From NCBI RefSeq assembly GCF_034259325.1, contig NZ_JAXIVS010000022.1, positions 62,001 through 126,000 of the forward strand: a stretch of DNA of 64,000 nucleotides, given 5' to 3'. Below, one piece after another: positions 7,850 to 17,230 of this stretch. A program made the position numbers and the translations under genes. The first letter of the stretch is position 1. The number at the start of each line of letters is the position of its first letter. This DNA comes from Hyalangium ruber (GTDB taxonomy: Bacteria; Myxococcota; Myxococcia; Myxococcales; Myxococcaceae). The notes under the pieces were generated by a model, which was not told the DNA's origin, searched no databases, and was given only the letters and a program-made list of their open reading frames with translations.

Positions 7850-8998
7850 GGCTGAAACTCTCCCGACTGCTGGCGGTGGGACGCCGCGCGCTTGTCGCCA
7901 GAGTGCGAGGCGCCATGCCGTGAGAGGCCAGAGCCCGCGAGGGCTAGGAGGCGAGCCGCGCGCACTCCGGGGGCACGGAGAGACGATGCGCTGCGGGTGC
8001 CGTTCACAACGGCCCGCCCCCAGCTTCGGGGGCCGCCGTCGTGTCTCACTGCACGGGCCGCGTTGTCTCGCGTCCCGCCTCGCACCGTCAACGCGACTGT
8101 CCGCGTTGGGCACTCCTGGGCAGGTGTGGCCACCGCTGGACAGGAGCGGGAGCGTGCTACCCACCTGGGGAGCGCGGGCGCCCGTCGCATCCGACGCGGG
8201 GCGTTCTGTGTAGCGTGAACCATGGCGCCCACGGTGCCCAATCGCCACGCTCTTGGACATTGGGCGTATTTAGGCAATTTCCGGCGTATGCGGGCGAACA
8301 CCAGCGGATACCCGCAAACACCCTGTTTCACCGTGAAGCACCGGCGCACGTAGGCGCCGAACGTGGAGGGGGTCCCCTCCCGAGAGCCGTTACCGTCCAT
8401 GTTCCACCTGCCCGCCCGCCTACCTGCCCGGCGTACCCGACAACCGACCCGGCGCGAAATTCCCACGCGCGAGACGGGAACTGGTGCGAGCGAGATCAGG
8501 CAGCGCGCAGACGCGGGATCGCCCGGTGTGACAGCGGCGCGACGCGGCGTGACGGTCGGCGTGACTGCGGCGCGACGTGGCGTGACGGTCGGGGTTTCAG
8601 CCTCGCTCGGGTTGCGAGGCGCCCTCAACGAGCCCGCCTGGAGTAACCACAGGCCCCGCCTGGAGTGACTACCGGCGTTGTTCCCGGTGTCGCCACGTGT
8701 CAGCCAACAGCGGCGCACGAATGCGCCGCACACGGAGGGTTGCCCCTCCAGGGAATCGATCTTGTTCATCACCTACCCGCCCTAACGACACGCCCAACAG
8801 CCCAAGAACTACCCAGGCCACGAGTGACACAGCGCAACGCTGTGTGTCCAGGGCACCCGCAAACCGCGACCGCTGATCGCTAAGAGCGCAGCCAAGCAAC
8901 CGAGGAGCACGCGGGCGAACGGGCGAGAGTGGAGAGCACCCGCGCCGCGCGGCCATCACTCCGCGAGGCCCATGTCCGGTGCGTCAGGCCTGGAATGC
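7850..8998. other. Gene-poor spacer between HTH gene and first repeat array
   Basis: No convincing gene. It holds the duplicated leader above and, at about 8518-8600, a short tandem duplication built on GCGACG(C/T)GGCGTGACGGTCGG. Open frames here are long only because of base composition. Confidence 0.6.
8340..8772 (-). repeat. Duplicated 60-bp leader with similar short reading frames
   Basis: On the minus strand two starts, ATG at 8769 and ATG at 8400, open with related peptides: S-LEG-PSVCGAFVRRCW and S-REG-PSTFGAYVRRCF. Both are preceded by GGCGGG(C/T)AGGTG, a plausible ribosome site. The GA(F/Y)VRR motif recalls the N-terminus of XRE-type HTH proteins (FGAYVRRLR), but neither frame continues into an HTH. 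They could be decayed regulator starts or small peptides. Confidence 0.4.
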
Positions 8999-9297
8999 GC
9001 TAGGAGGCTGCCAGGGCTCGCCACGAGGCCCGCGTCGACGTGGCCTGCCTCCAGCGCCTCTGGGCGTGCTAGGAGGCTGCCAGGGCTCGCCACGAGGCCC
9101 GCGTCGACGTGGCCCGCCTCCAGCCCCCCTGGACTGGCTAGGAGGCTGCCAGGGCTCGCCACGACGCCCGCGTCGACGTGGCCCGCCTCCAGCCCCCCTG
9201 GACTGGCTAGGAGGCTGCCAGGGCTCGCCACGACGCCCGCGTCGATGTCGCGCGCATCTAGCTCGCCCGGACGCTCGCTTGCCACGAGGCCCTAGCG
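8999..9297. repeat. Tandem repeat array 1, 69-bp period, four units
   Basis: Units begin GCTAGGAGGCTGCCAGGGCT at 8999, 9068, 9137 and 9206, exactly 69 bp apart; the first three are nearly identical and the fourth diverges after about 35 bp. Because 69 is 23 codons, all frames stay open and produce spurious peptides. It lies directly downstream of the restriction gene. Confidence 0.92.
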
Positions 9298-9368
9298 CAC
9301 CGCGAGGCGCGCGTCGACTTACCTAGCCTGGACGCGCACCGCGCCCAGCACTCACGCGACAGATCAAA

Positions 9369-11954
9369 CTACGTAGAATCGGCATCCCGCGCACTGCTCG
9401 CCGCAGCTAGCGCAAGATCGATCTCACTCCGAAACCCGGCGACGGTCCCCTCGCGCATCTTCTGGAAAAACTTGTTGATGTCCTTGGGGGTCAGAAAGTT
9501 CATCTGGTAGCGGAGACCAATTCCCTCTCTCTCCAGCCACTCGTTAACGCGCTCGAAGTGCTTAACCGCGTGCTCATACTTCTTTGCGTTCTCCGGGGAC
9601 GGATCTGCGATCTCTGAGTCGTCCTTAATCTCCACCACCAAAACCGCACTGCCCTGCTTGAGAAAGAAATCTGGGCTGAATTCGCCTCTCTTGGTGTGAC
9701 TGCCCTTTTTCCATGCGTACTCAACCCAATAAAAGCCCTGAGAAGTGTTCTTCAACCAGCCATCAATAACTTTGGCATTGTCGCGTTTGCAGAGTTCCCG
9801 AATGAACTTCCGTTCCGGGGTGGCGTCTGCAATCGCAAGATTCAGCGGAGACCTGAAGTCAACATCCGCCGCAACTTCCTCGCGGCCCGCGACAAACTCG
9901 CCATCGGGATCCTTTACCTCCTGCAAGAACTGGCGTTGCTCGTCATTTAGCGGAGCTTCCGCTTTGGGGCCGTAGAATACCGTTTTGCTCTGGCGGCGAA
10001 GCTCCGCCGCACTGCAACTGTCTGCCTGCCGCTCTCGCGTAGACACCACACGCAGAGCATTCGCACGCTGCGTAAAGACGATCCGCTGTCCTTTCCTTCG
10101 AGAGAGCGAACCCAAGGCCTGCAAGAACCTTTGTCGGTTATCCTCAGTAACTCGGTCGGACGCGATGCCGGCCCGCTTCAATGATTCGCGAACAACCGCG
10201 AGGCACTTTTGCAAAGGCATCTTCTGCGTGTAGTTCGTAACCTCAGCGGAATCACCAGACGCTTGAGACTCCTGATCAATCGAGAGCAGGCGATTAAAGA
10301 TATGTTCTGCGACCTCCTCGGCGGAATAGGTTTTGTGCTCAAGCTGAGTCTTGAACTTCGAGCGCTTGGCTCCAACCACACCTTCAAACTCTATGACTAC
10401 ATCTTCGGTGTCCACCTGTGTCGGAAGGTCCACATAGCCGTGCTCAAAAAGCTTGGCCACGGTCTTCCTTGTGAGCTCTTGCTTGGTCTCCTCCTGAGTG
10501 TAATCAAGCTGGTGCAAGTCGAAGTTATAGGAAGACCGCTTATCAACCACGGAGGAAAGCCGCCGCTCGAACTCAAGCACCTCATTTACCAACTGCCGAA
10601 TTCGCGGCGCCCATGAGTCGTGATTAAATACGGTTACAGTAGCCTGCTCGCCCTTCCACTGGAGCGGCACCCGCAGGCCCCTGCCTAGAACCTGAGAGAT
10701 GAGCAACTTGCTGTTAAACGCACGCTCATTATGCGGAACGATTTGGAACACATTCTTCACGTCCCAGCCTTCAGTCAGCATCGACACCGAGACAATCCAC
10801 TCAACTTTGCTGGTTGGGCTATCCACCTCTCTGAGTTTCGCCAAGTAAACTTGGTGCTCCCTTGCCGATGTCACAGGAATGACCAATTCGGCAGCATGAT
10901 CGGAAGTAGTCTTGGCCCATTCCTCGATAAAATTGCGAAGTTCCTCGGCAACGCGGTTGCAGTCGGGGATGGTCTTGGTGACAACAATCGTAAGCGGACG
11001 AATACCCGCCGACTTTAGGCGCTTCTTCAAGTCAGCATGACGCTTGTAGATGAGCTGCCACCACTCGTCTGAATTCGCGGTTGCGGGAACCTCCGCGACA
11101 TACTCAATGCGCTTAACCACCCGGTCTTCAATCGCTTGCCGGATCGAGTATCTGCTTACAACGTCGGCAAAATACTCGTCACCGACATAGCAGGTGCCAG
11201 ACACGCCCACATGGAATCTGAAATCGAAGTCTGGATCGAGCAGGAAGCTTTTCCAAACCTTCACCTTTCCTGCCGCCTCATTTGCGATGTGGTGAGCCTC
11301 GTCAGACAGCACAGCGGTTCGCGCGCCTTTGCCCTTGAGGCTGTCACGCACTGAGGAGCCGACATGCTCCAGGATGGCGTGATAATTCTCCACGCAAATT
11401 GCGCCAGCAGCAATCGTTTCCGATGCGTCGACTATACTGGGCGCACTCACGCGCGCGGTCGGCGGCAGCAAAGCCTGCAAGTCTGCGTTTGACGAGAGCG
11501 CGCGAAACTTCTCCATCAGGCCTGATTCAATCGTTGTGGAAGGGCAGAGCACGAGAACCCGATCAACGATCCCCTCGGCCAAGAGGATCGCGGCAAGTCC
11601 ATAGAGGACGTAGCTCTTACCGGCCCCCGTCGCTATGTCGAGCGAACAGGAAAGTTGATCAGGTAATTGCAGGTGCGCTTCCATCGCCGCGAACGAGCCA
11701 TAACGCTCTTGAAGGCTATCGTTCTCCTCGAAGTTCTCGCGCGCTAGTTCTCTTAGGTTTGCGTACCGCCCGCCGAGCAGGTACCGCAGCGTAGTGCGGA
11801 TGGCTTCCGCTTGGTACTGGTGATGGACTCCGCATAGCTCGTCAAGGAACGCCTCATACTTCGACTCGTCCCATTTCTTGGGATCAACGTCCGGTGACAC
11901 CTTGAGGACGAGTTCTTCATTTCGAAAAGTCTTGCGATCCCCTTTCGTAACCAT
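9369..11954 (-). CDS. res: Type III restriction enzyme Res subunit (helicase-nuclease)
   Basis: ATP-dependent translocase/endonuclease subunit of a type III restriction-modification enzyme, which cuts unmethylated DNA together with Mod. 861 residues, usual for Res. Superfamily 2 helicase motifs are readable: Walker A ATGAGKS at 108-114, DEAHH near 217, LTEGWDVKNV (motif V region) and QVLGRGLRVP (motif VI). A PD-(D/E)xK nuclease lies near the C-terminus: SPDFFL at about 760 and VVEIKDD at about 772. It starts 3 bases after the Mod stop, so the two are co-transcribed and coupled. Base composition is noticeably less GC-rich than the surrounding island and chromosome, indicating recent transfer. 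No frameshift seen. Confidence 0.93.
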   Translation of the reverse strand: MVTKGDRKTFRNEELVLKVSPDVDPKKWDESKYEAFLDELCGVHHQYQAEAIRTTLRYLLGGRYANLRELARENFEENDSLQERYGSFAAMEAHLQLPDQLSCSLDIATGAGKSYVLYGLAAILLAEGIVDRVLVLCPSTTIESGLMEKFRALSSNADLQALLPPTARVSAPSIVDASETIAAGAICVENYHAILEHVGSSVRDSLKGKGARTAVLSDEAHHIANEAAGKVKVWKSFLLDPDFDFRFHVGVSGTCYVGDEYFADVVSRYSIRQAIEDRVVKRIEYVAEVPATANSDEWWQLIYKRHADLKKRLKSAGIRPLTIVVTKTIPDCNRVAEELRNFIEEWAKTTSDHAAELVIPVTSAREHQVYLAKLREVDSPTSKVEWIVSVSMLTEGWDVKNVFQIVPHNERAFNSKLLISQVLGRGLRVPLQWKGEQATVTVFNHDSWAPRIRQLVNEVLEFERRLSSVVDKRSSYNFDLHQLDYTQEETKQELTRKTVAKLFEHGYVDLPTQVDTEDVVIEFEGVVGAKRSKFKTQLEHKTYSAEEVAEHIFNRLLSIDQESQASGDSAEVTNYTQKMPLQKCLAVVRESLKRAGIASDRVTEDNRQRFLQALGSLSRRKGQRIVFTQRANALRVVSTRERQADSCSAAELRRQSKTVFYGPKAEAPLNDEQRQFLQEVKDPDGEFVAGREEVAADVDFRSPLNLAIADATPERKFIRELCKRDNAKVIDGWLKNTSQGFYWVEYAWKKGSHTKRGEFSPDFFLKQGSAVLVVEIKDDSEIADPSPENAKKYEHAVKHFERVNEWLEREGIGLRYQMNFLTPKDINKFFQKMREGTVAGFRSEIDLALAAASSARDADST

Positions 11955-11957
11955 GCG

Positions 11958-13904
11958 TTAAGTCCTCGCCTTCTTTTGCGTGGCCTTCTTGGCGCCAAGA
12001 ATCGCGCCGAAATCGCCGACAGGGATCGGAATGCGCGCCTCGTTTCCGTATATGTCAATAAAGATCGCCATCATCATCGTTCCGAGTCGCGCGTGCGGGA
12101 AGCGGATCTCCCAGTCCAGCGCCTGCATATCTTCAGCAAAGACAACTTCGTCTAGCTCAAACAGTTGCTCTGACTCGTCATAGTCATAATCGAGGAGCAC
12201 CATTGATAGGGTTTCAAAATTGGCCTTCTTTGCGAGTGGTTCGCGCACGGTGGCCACGCTCTTGAAAGTCGTCAAGCGGACGAATGCTTCGGGAGTCGCC
12301 CCCGCAGTTCGAATGCCACACTGCATTTTGAGTTCAGGCGTCTTGATGAAGTCAAAGCCCACTGCATCCACTGTTTCGTTTACTTCTCGTGAGTCCGAGG
12401 GTTGGCGCAAGGCGCGGAACTCTCTCTGGTGCAACTCATGAATGACAGAATACGGGATGCGCAGTGCGTAGTAGCGAGTGTCTTCGATGTCTATGTAATC
12501 CTGCTGAAAGCCAAAGGTGAGTGCTGGGGCAACAATAAAGACCTTGTTGCCAGCGCCTGACCCTAACGCCCGGTGGAGACTCTCGATGGTCGCTTCGTCA
12601 ACGCGAGCATCCTTGTTCTTGGTGTGATTGAAAATCAGGACGCTACCGCCCTTGAGAGTGCCATCAAATTTGACTCCTCCCACCTTATGAGGGTTGTCCC
12701 GGCACTGGAAGAGTTGCAATGCAAAGAACCGCCAAGCTTCCCAGGGCAGTTCCTTGAGCTTCGAGAAATCATACAGGCCAGCATTGTAGAGCGTGAAAGG
12801 CTTTGGCGTGAGCGCTTCGCCCGTGTTCCCAATGTCAGCGCGGAGGGATAGTAAACGCTTTTGAATGGTGTAGATGGCGAGCGTGCCGCAATCAACGCCT
12901 ATCCAGCGGCGTCCCAATTTCTCTGCCACAGCCAGAGTTGTGCCTGAGCCAGCGAAGCAATCCATCACCAAGTCGCCCGGCTTTGAGGTCGCCTCAATCA
13001 TTAGAGCAAGCAGCGTCTCCGGTTTCTGCGTGGGATAGCCCAGGTTCTGGGTGCGATCCGCTGGTTGAAGCATTGAGAGTCGCCACACATCGTCGAGGCG
13101 CCTCTCGTCCGTCTCGATGTAGATGACATTGCCATTCGCGTCTTTGGCGTTTACGAGTTTGCCCCTCTTCGAGTCCCAGACGCGCTTGAGCAATCGTGCA
13201 GTGCCTTCTTCTCGCTCCAAATATTGGGCGTTGAATGTGAACGTGTCGCCCGCTGAATAGAGGAAGATGTTTTCGTGGTTGGATGGGAAGCGGCTGATGT
13301 TCCCCTGCATCTTGTTGTAATACCACCAGATGATCTCGTTTCGGAAACGACTCTCCCCGAAGATTTCGTCCAAGAGCACCTTGAGATAATGCCCCTTCTT
13401 CCAGTCGGTGTGGACGTAGAGGACTCCATCATCCGCGAGGAGTTCTTTGATGAGGATTAGCCGTTTGCGAATGAACTCTAGGAACTCTGCACCGGCAATC
13501 TTGTCTTGGTACGCCCTTTGATTCTGCGAACCCTGGAAGTCGCGACGGGTGGCGAAGGGCGGATCTATGTAAACGAGTTTGACGCCCTCGGTGCCATCGG
13601 CACTGCGCAGTGTCCCCGCACGCTTCTTTTCGAGGAGCGCCTTTAGAACCTGCAAGTTGTCGCCGAAAACCAACATATTCTGCCAATCTTCATCGCCCAC
13701 CTTCCTCCCGCCGCCGTAGGTCCGGGCAGGTTGCAGCGGGACGGCCATCGTCTCGGCGATGACCTCCTCAGACCGCTCCTTACCTTGGTAAACGAGTTCG
13801 TATTCTCGGCGTTCCGGCGGGAAGAGGACACGCGCCCATTCGGCGGAAAGCTCCTTGCCTTCCTCAATGAGTCGGACAACCTCTTTTCGCTGTTCAGGGG
13901 TCAT
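11958..13904 (-). CDS. mod: Type III DNA methyltransferase Mod subunit
   Basis: Adenine-N6 methyltransferase of the beta class (motif IV before motif I), giving both sequence recognition and host protection for the Res-Mod complex. From ATG at 13904 (MTPEQRKEVVRLIEEGKELS) it is 648 residues. Motif IV is VYIDPPFATRRD at about 110-120, with motif I DCFAGSGTTLAVAEKLG at about 313-329; the variable target-recognition region lies between. The frame stays open for another 93 codons upstream into a 69-bp repeat array, but that extension is repeat-encoded and I judge it non-coding. There is no strong Shine-Dalgarno before 13904, so the start is less certain. Lower GC than the flanks, like res. Confidence 0.9.
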   Translation of the reverse strand: MTPEQRKEVVRLIEEGKELSAEWARVLFPPERREYELVYQGKERSEEVIAETMAVPLQPARTYGGGRKVGDEDWQNMLVFGDNLQVLKALLEKKRAGTLRSADGTEGVKLVYIDPPFATRRDFQGSQNQRAYQDKIAGAEFLEFIRKRLILIKELLADDGVLYVHTDWKKGHYLKVLLDEIFGESRFRNEIIWWYYNKMQGNISRFPSNHENIFLYSAGDTFTFNAQYLEREEGTARLLKRVWDSKRGKLVNAKDANGNVIYIETDERRLDDVWRLSMLQPADRTQNLGYPTQKPETLLALMIEATSKPGDLVMDCFAGSGTTLAVAEKLGRRWIGVDCGTLAIYTIQKRLLSLRADIGNTGEALTPKPFTLYNAGLYDFSKLKELPWEAWRFFALQLFQCRDNPHKVGGVKFDGTLKGGSVLIFNHTKNKDARVDEATIESLHRALGSGAGNKVFIVAPALTFGFQQDYIDIEDTRYYALRIPYSVIHELHQREFRALRQPSDSREVNETVDAVGFDFIKTPELKMQCGIRTAGATPEAFVRLTTFKSVATVREPLAKKANFETLSMVLLDYDYDESEQLFELDEVVFAEDMQALDWEIRFPHARLGTMMMAIFIDIYGNEARIPIPVGDFGAILGAKKATQKKART

Positions 13905-13979
13905 AGGGGGGGAGGTAACTTCCCCCAACGCGGCATGTCCAGCACGAAGGCCCGTTGATGCCCGCCCTTTCGGGGCGCG

Positions 13980-14745
13980 GCCCGCGTCCGCCGTGTCCGC
14001 ATCCAGCTTGCCTGGACGCTCGCCACCAACCCCAGCGCTCACCACGAGGCCCATGTCCGCCGTCTCCGCATCCAGCTTGCCTGGACGCTCGCCACCAACC
14101 CCAGCGCTCACCACGAGGCCCATGTCCGCCGTCTCCGCATCCAGCTTGCCTGGACGCTCGCCACCAGCCCCAGCGCTCACCACGAGGCCAACGTCCGATG
14201 TGTCCGGCCTGGACGCTCACTGCGAACCCCAGCATTCGGGACGCGCCCGCGCACTCACCGCGAGGCGCGCGTCCGACGTGGCCGCGTCCGGCCTGCCTGG
14301 GTGCGCAGCACGAGGCCCGCGTCTACATGGCCCGTCTCGCCTGCCTGGATGCTCGCAACGAGCCCCTACACCGCGAGGCGCGCGTCGACCTCGCCCGCGT
14401 CTGGCCTGCCTGGAAGCTGTCCACGAGGCCCGCGTCACCGTGGCTACCTGTCCCGCCTGCCTGGACGCGCTAGGAGGCTCCTAGCGCGCACCGCGAAGCC
14501 CGCGTCCGACGTGGCCGCGTCCGGCCTGCCTGGACGCGCTAGGAGGCTCCTAGCGCGCACCGCGAGGCCCGCGTCACCGTGGCTACCTGTCCCGCCTGCC
14601 TGGACGCGCTAGGAGGCTCCTAGCGCGCACCGCGAGGCCCGCGTCCGACGTGGCCGCGTCCGGCCCGCCTGGACGCGCTAGGAGGCCCCAGCACTCATCA
14701 CGAGGAGCGCGTCGACGTGGCCCGCGTCCGGTACAAGCGCCGCCG
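13980..14745. repeat. Tandem repeat array 2, 69-bp period, two sub-blocks
   Basis: Sub-block a: ATCCAGCTTGCCTGGACGCT recurs at 14001, 14070 and 14139 (69-bp steps). Sub-block b: GCTAGGAGGCTCCTAGCGCG recurs at 14469, 14538, 14608 and 14677 (69-70 bp). The stretch between, 14220-14468, holds degenerate copies. Both share the CACGAGGCCCGCGTC and GCCTGGACGC themes of array 1, so they are one family. Confidence 0.9.
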
Positions 14746-14975
14746 CCACGGCGGACGCCGGGGTAGCGCCGGGGTAGCGCCGGGGTAGCGCCGGGGTGGC
14801 GCCGGTGGTGGCGCCGGTGGTGGCGCCGGTAGTGGCGCCGGTGGTGGCGCCGGTAATTTCCGGTGGTGGCGCCGGAAATGCGCCGGAGCAACGCCGGAAA
14901 TGCGCCGGGAGCAACGCCGGAAATGCGCCGGGAGCAACGCCGGAAATGCGCCGGGTGTCGCGCCGTGGGGCGGGC
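14746..14975. repeat. GGCGCC-rich minisatellite
   Basis: A 12-bp unit (GGGTAGCGCCGG, then GGTGGCGCCGGT) repeats about eight times, changing into a 23-bp unit built on GCCGGAAATGCGCCGGGAGC repeated three times. GGCGCC is self-complementary, so the array can form many small hairpins. No gene is supported here. Confidence 0.85.
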
Positions 14976-15099
14976 GGGCGGGCGCGGCTGTTGGCGCGTC
15001 CCACGCTCCACGCGGCGGCACCCTTCCAGATCACCAAGCGGGCGGGTGAATTCGCGCCGACGCTGCGCGCCTGTCGGCGCGTGAATTCGCACCGTCGAT

Positions 15100-15320
15100 G
15101 CCGCGCGCCAAAGGGCAGGCGAAAGGGCACGGACGCCGCGCGCCAAAGGGCAGGCGAAAGGGCACGGACGCCGCGCGCCAAAGGGCAGGCGAAAGGGCGC
15201 GGACGCCGCGCGGGCGGGTGGATTCGCGGCGATGTCGCGCGCCAGCGGACGCGCGAAAGGGCGTAGACGCCGCGCGCCAGCGGATGGGCGAAAGGGCATG
15301 GATGCCGCGCCAGCGCGCAC
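15100..15320. repeat. Tandem repeat array 3, 35-bp period
   Basis: GCCGCGCGCCAAAGGGCAGG starts at 15100, 15135 and 15170, three near-identical 35-bp units, followed by about three diverged units up to 15320. Sequence differs from the 69-bp family but the period is half of it. Confidence 0.88.
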
Positions 15321-15399
15321 GCGAGGCGCACGCGAGGCGCACGGACGCCGCGCGCCCGCGGGGCGGGCGGATTTGTGCCGATGCCGCGCGACGAGCGCC

Positions 15400-15720
15400 G
15401 CGTCGACGCGCGGCTCGTGGCGAGTGCTGGGGGACGCGGCAAGCGTCCAGGCAAGCTGGACGTGGGCCTCGTGGCGCGCGCTGGGGCTCGTGGTGCCTCT
15501 CCAGGTTGGCAACGTCGGACGCGCGCCTCGTGTGCTGGGGTTGGTGGCGCTGGCGCTCGTGGTGAGCGTCTGGGCCGGACACGTCGGGCGCGCGGCTCGT
15601 GGCGCGCTCCGGGCCTCGTGGCGAGCGTCTAAGCGCCCACGTCGGACACGTCGACCCGGGCCTCGCGGTGCGCGCTGGGGCCTCGTGGCGAGCATCCAGG
15701 CCGCGAGCATCCAGGCCGAA
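15400..15720. repeat. 69-bp family in inverted orientation (degenerate)
   Basis: Motifs GCGTCCAGGCAAGCTGGACG, GGGCCTCGTGGCGAGC and CTCGTGGCGCGCGCTGGGGC are the reverse complements of the themes in arrays 1 and 2. Copies are imperfect, and the interval between 14.0 and 15.7 kb is thus flanked by the same family in opposite orientations. Confidence 0.7.
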
Positions 15721-15779
15721 CACGGCGGCGCGCGCGGCGCCGAATGTGAGCGCGGCGCCATCCGCCAGGATGACAGCCA

Positions 15780-16150
15780 CCGTCACGCGCCCAGTTCGGC
15801 CCGGTGGAACTCGCGCCCAGCTCGGCCCGATGAAGCACGCCCGCCTTTGGGCTTGCCTGCTAGGCCGGTGGAGCGCGCGCGCGTCGGACACTTCCAGCTC
15901 GGCCCGGTGGCGCCCACGTCGGACAGCTCCAGCTCGGCCCGCTGGTGCGCGCGCGCGTCGGACAGCTCCAGCTCGGCCCCGGTGGGCGCGCGCGTCGGAC
16001 AGCTCCAGCTCGGCCCGGGGCGCGCGCCAGGACGGCAGCCATCGTCGCCGCGTCCAGCTCGGCCCGCTGGTGCGCGCGCGCGTCGGACAGCTCCAGCTCG
16101 GCCCCGGTGGCGCCCACGTCCGACAGCTCCAACTCGGGCAGGGGCGCGCA
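15780..16150. repeat. Tandem repeat array 4, 34/35-bp family
   Basis: About nine degenerate copies of a unit containing GTCGGACAGCTCCAGCTCGG followed by CCCGGTGGCGC. One copy contains an inserted variant, AGGACGGCAGCCATCGTCGC (16030-16050), that also occurs in array 6. It ends about 110 bp before the small lipoprotein gene, and the intervening sequence is more AT-rich and probably holds its promoter. Confidence 0.9.
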
Positions 16151-16259
16151 GAGTGGACAGCATTCGCCCGCGCGAGGGGCAAGCAACCTGAATCTCTGCC
16201 CCCCCGATAATCCCAGTTGTCAGAGTTATGCCCGCACTCACGGACACGAGGGGAACGCC

Positions 16260-16727
16260 ATGCACAGAAGGATCCCCGCACACCGCTTCGCCGTCCTCTG
16301 CGTCCTAGCGCTCGCTGCTGGCGTGCTGGGCGTGGGGTGCAGTTTGGGGATGAGTGGTTGCTTGCCGGGGGACGACACAGAGACGTGTTGCCTGAAGGAG
16401 TTTCCCGGCCAATACGAGCGCTGCGTGGGGGTGACTCCAAGGGGGGGAACTCCCAAGGGCGGGACGACTCCCAAACAGAGCCCCAACCCTAAGCCTGACG
16501 AGGGGCCACAGCCCGGCCCCGGTCCAGTGCCCCCGCTGCTTCCGAAAGACCCAAGGAAGAGAGAGGAAGCCTGTCGGGAGTATTACGACCGGTGCATTGA
16601 ACGTGGAGGGGAATACGAAAAGCGAGGGATGTTCGGGAGGACCATCTGTCAGTCGTGCTACGAGACGTGCAAAAAAGAGGGGTACTGGCCCGATCAGGTG
16701 AATGACTTCCCCTGTCTTGGTGGGTAG
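16260..16727 (+). CDS. Small Cys-rich lipoprotein, candidate second polymorphic toxin
   Basis: A 155-residue predicted lipoprotein; ATG at 16260 follows GAGGGGA and a signal peptide ends in lipobox GVGC. A Gly/Thr/Pro/Lys-rich linker (residues about 58-95) joins an N-terminal Cys-rich segment (CLPGDDTETCC) to a compact C-terminal domain with the pattern C-x3-Y-x2-C, GMFGRTICQSC, C-x3-GYWP, and a final CLG. The plan, lipidated N-terminus, flexible linker and small variable C-terminal domain followed two bases later by a soluble partner gene, is that of a SitA-type lipoprotein toxin and immunity pair. I do not recognise the C-terminal domain. A structural disulfide-rich surface protein is the alternative. 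Confidence 0.6.
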   Translation: MHRRIPAHRFAVLCVLALAAGVLGVGCSLGMSGCLPGDDTETCCLKEFPGQYERCVGVTPRGGTPKGGTTPKQSPNPKPDEGPQPGPGPVPPLLPKDPRKREEACREYYDRCIERGGEYEKRGMFGRTICQSCYETCKKEGYWPDQVNDFPCLGG

Positions 16728-16729
16728 CT

Positions 16730-17230
16730 ATGAGGCGAACGCGCAAAGATTGGTGGAACACCGTTGCAGAGGAACGCGAGTGGCTCACTCTTGGGATGAG
16801 CTACGGTGACATTCCGTTTGAGGCGCGGGTTGCAGCGCTCCTAGACCTTGAGAGGCGGTTTCTGCGCGAGGCACGGACGCGCGCAGAGCGCGAACAACTG
16901 ATGCGCTTGACCGCAGAGAGCGTACTTGTTGACGCCTATCTCTTTGACCGCCCCTGGGAGGATTTCGCCCCGTGGCTGCGGCGACTCAAGCGGCTCGGGT
17001 TCACGGATCTCCACTACCGGCAAACGATCGCGTCCGTCTACGTGAAGTCCCTACCCAACTTCCCACACCGGGCGCGGGACGCATTTGCGATGCTTGCGGA
17101 CGCGGATCGCCGGATACGGAGGCGACGAAAGGATCGGCCTTCCCGCCAACAACTCCTAGACAGCAGCGAAAACGCGCGCCGGGAGGTTGCGCAACGCGGG
17201 ATCCTTCCCCCTGGTTCTGTCGCTCGGTAG
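16730..17230 (+). CDS. Soluble partner of the Cys-rich lipoprotein, possible immunity protein
   Basis: A 166-residue Arg/Leu-rich protein without signal peptide, beginning MRRTRKDWWNTVAEEREWLT. Its ATG lies two bases after the stop of the upstream lipoprotein gene, so the two are translated together. Predicted mostly helical; many Arg residues in the last 50 positions (RRIRRRRKDRP). No recognisable catalytic motif. By position it could be the immunity protein for the lipoprotein's C-terminal domain. Its stop falls at the very edge of the next repeat array. Function unknown. Confidence 0.6.
   Translation: MRRTRKDWWNTVAEEREWLTLGMSYGDIPFEARVAALLDLERRFLREARTRAEREQLMRLTAESVLVDAYLFDRPWEDFAPWLRRLKRLGFTDLHYRQTIASVYVKSLPNFPHRARDAFAMLADADRRIRRRRKDRPSRQQLLDSSENARREVAQRGILPPGSVAR

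Noticed and set aside
8999-9297. Possible CRISPR array, four regular units
   Set aside because: The whole 69-bp unit is repeated, with no constant-repeat/variable-spacer structure, and no cas genes are present.
13980-16440. Long open frames on both strands, up to several hundred codons, rich in Arg, Ala and Pro
   Set aside because: They consist of 69- and 35-bp repeat units whose lengths keep frames open; no start signals, domains or codon bias.
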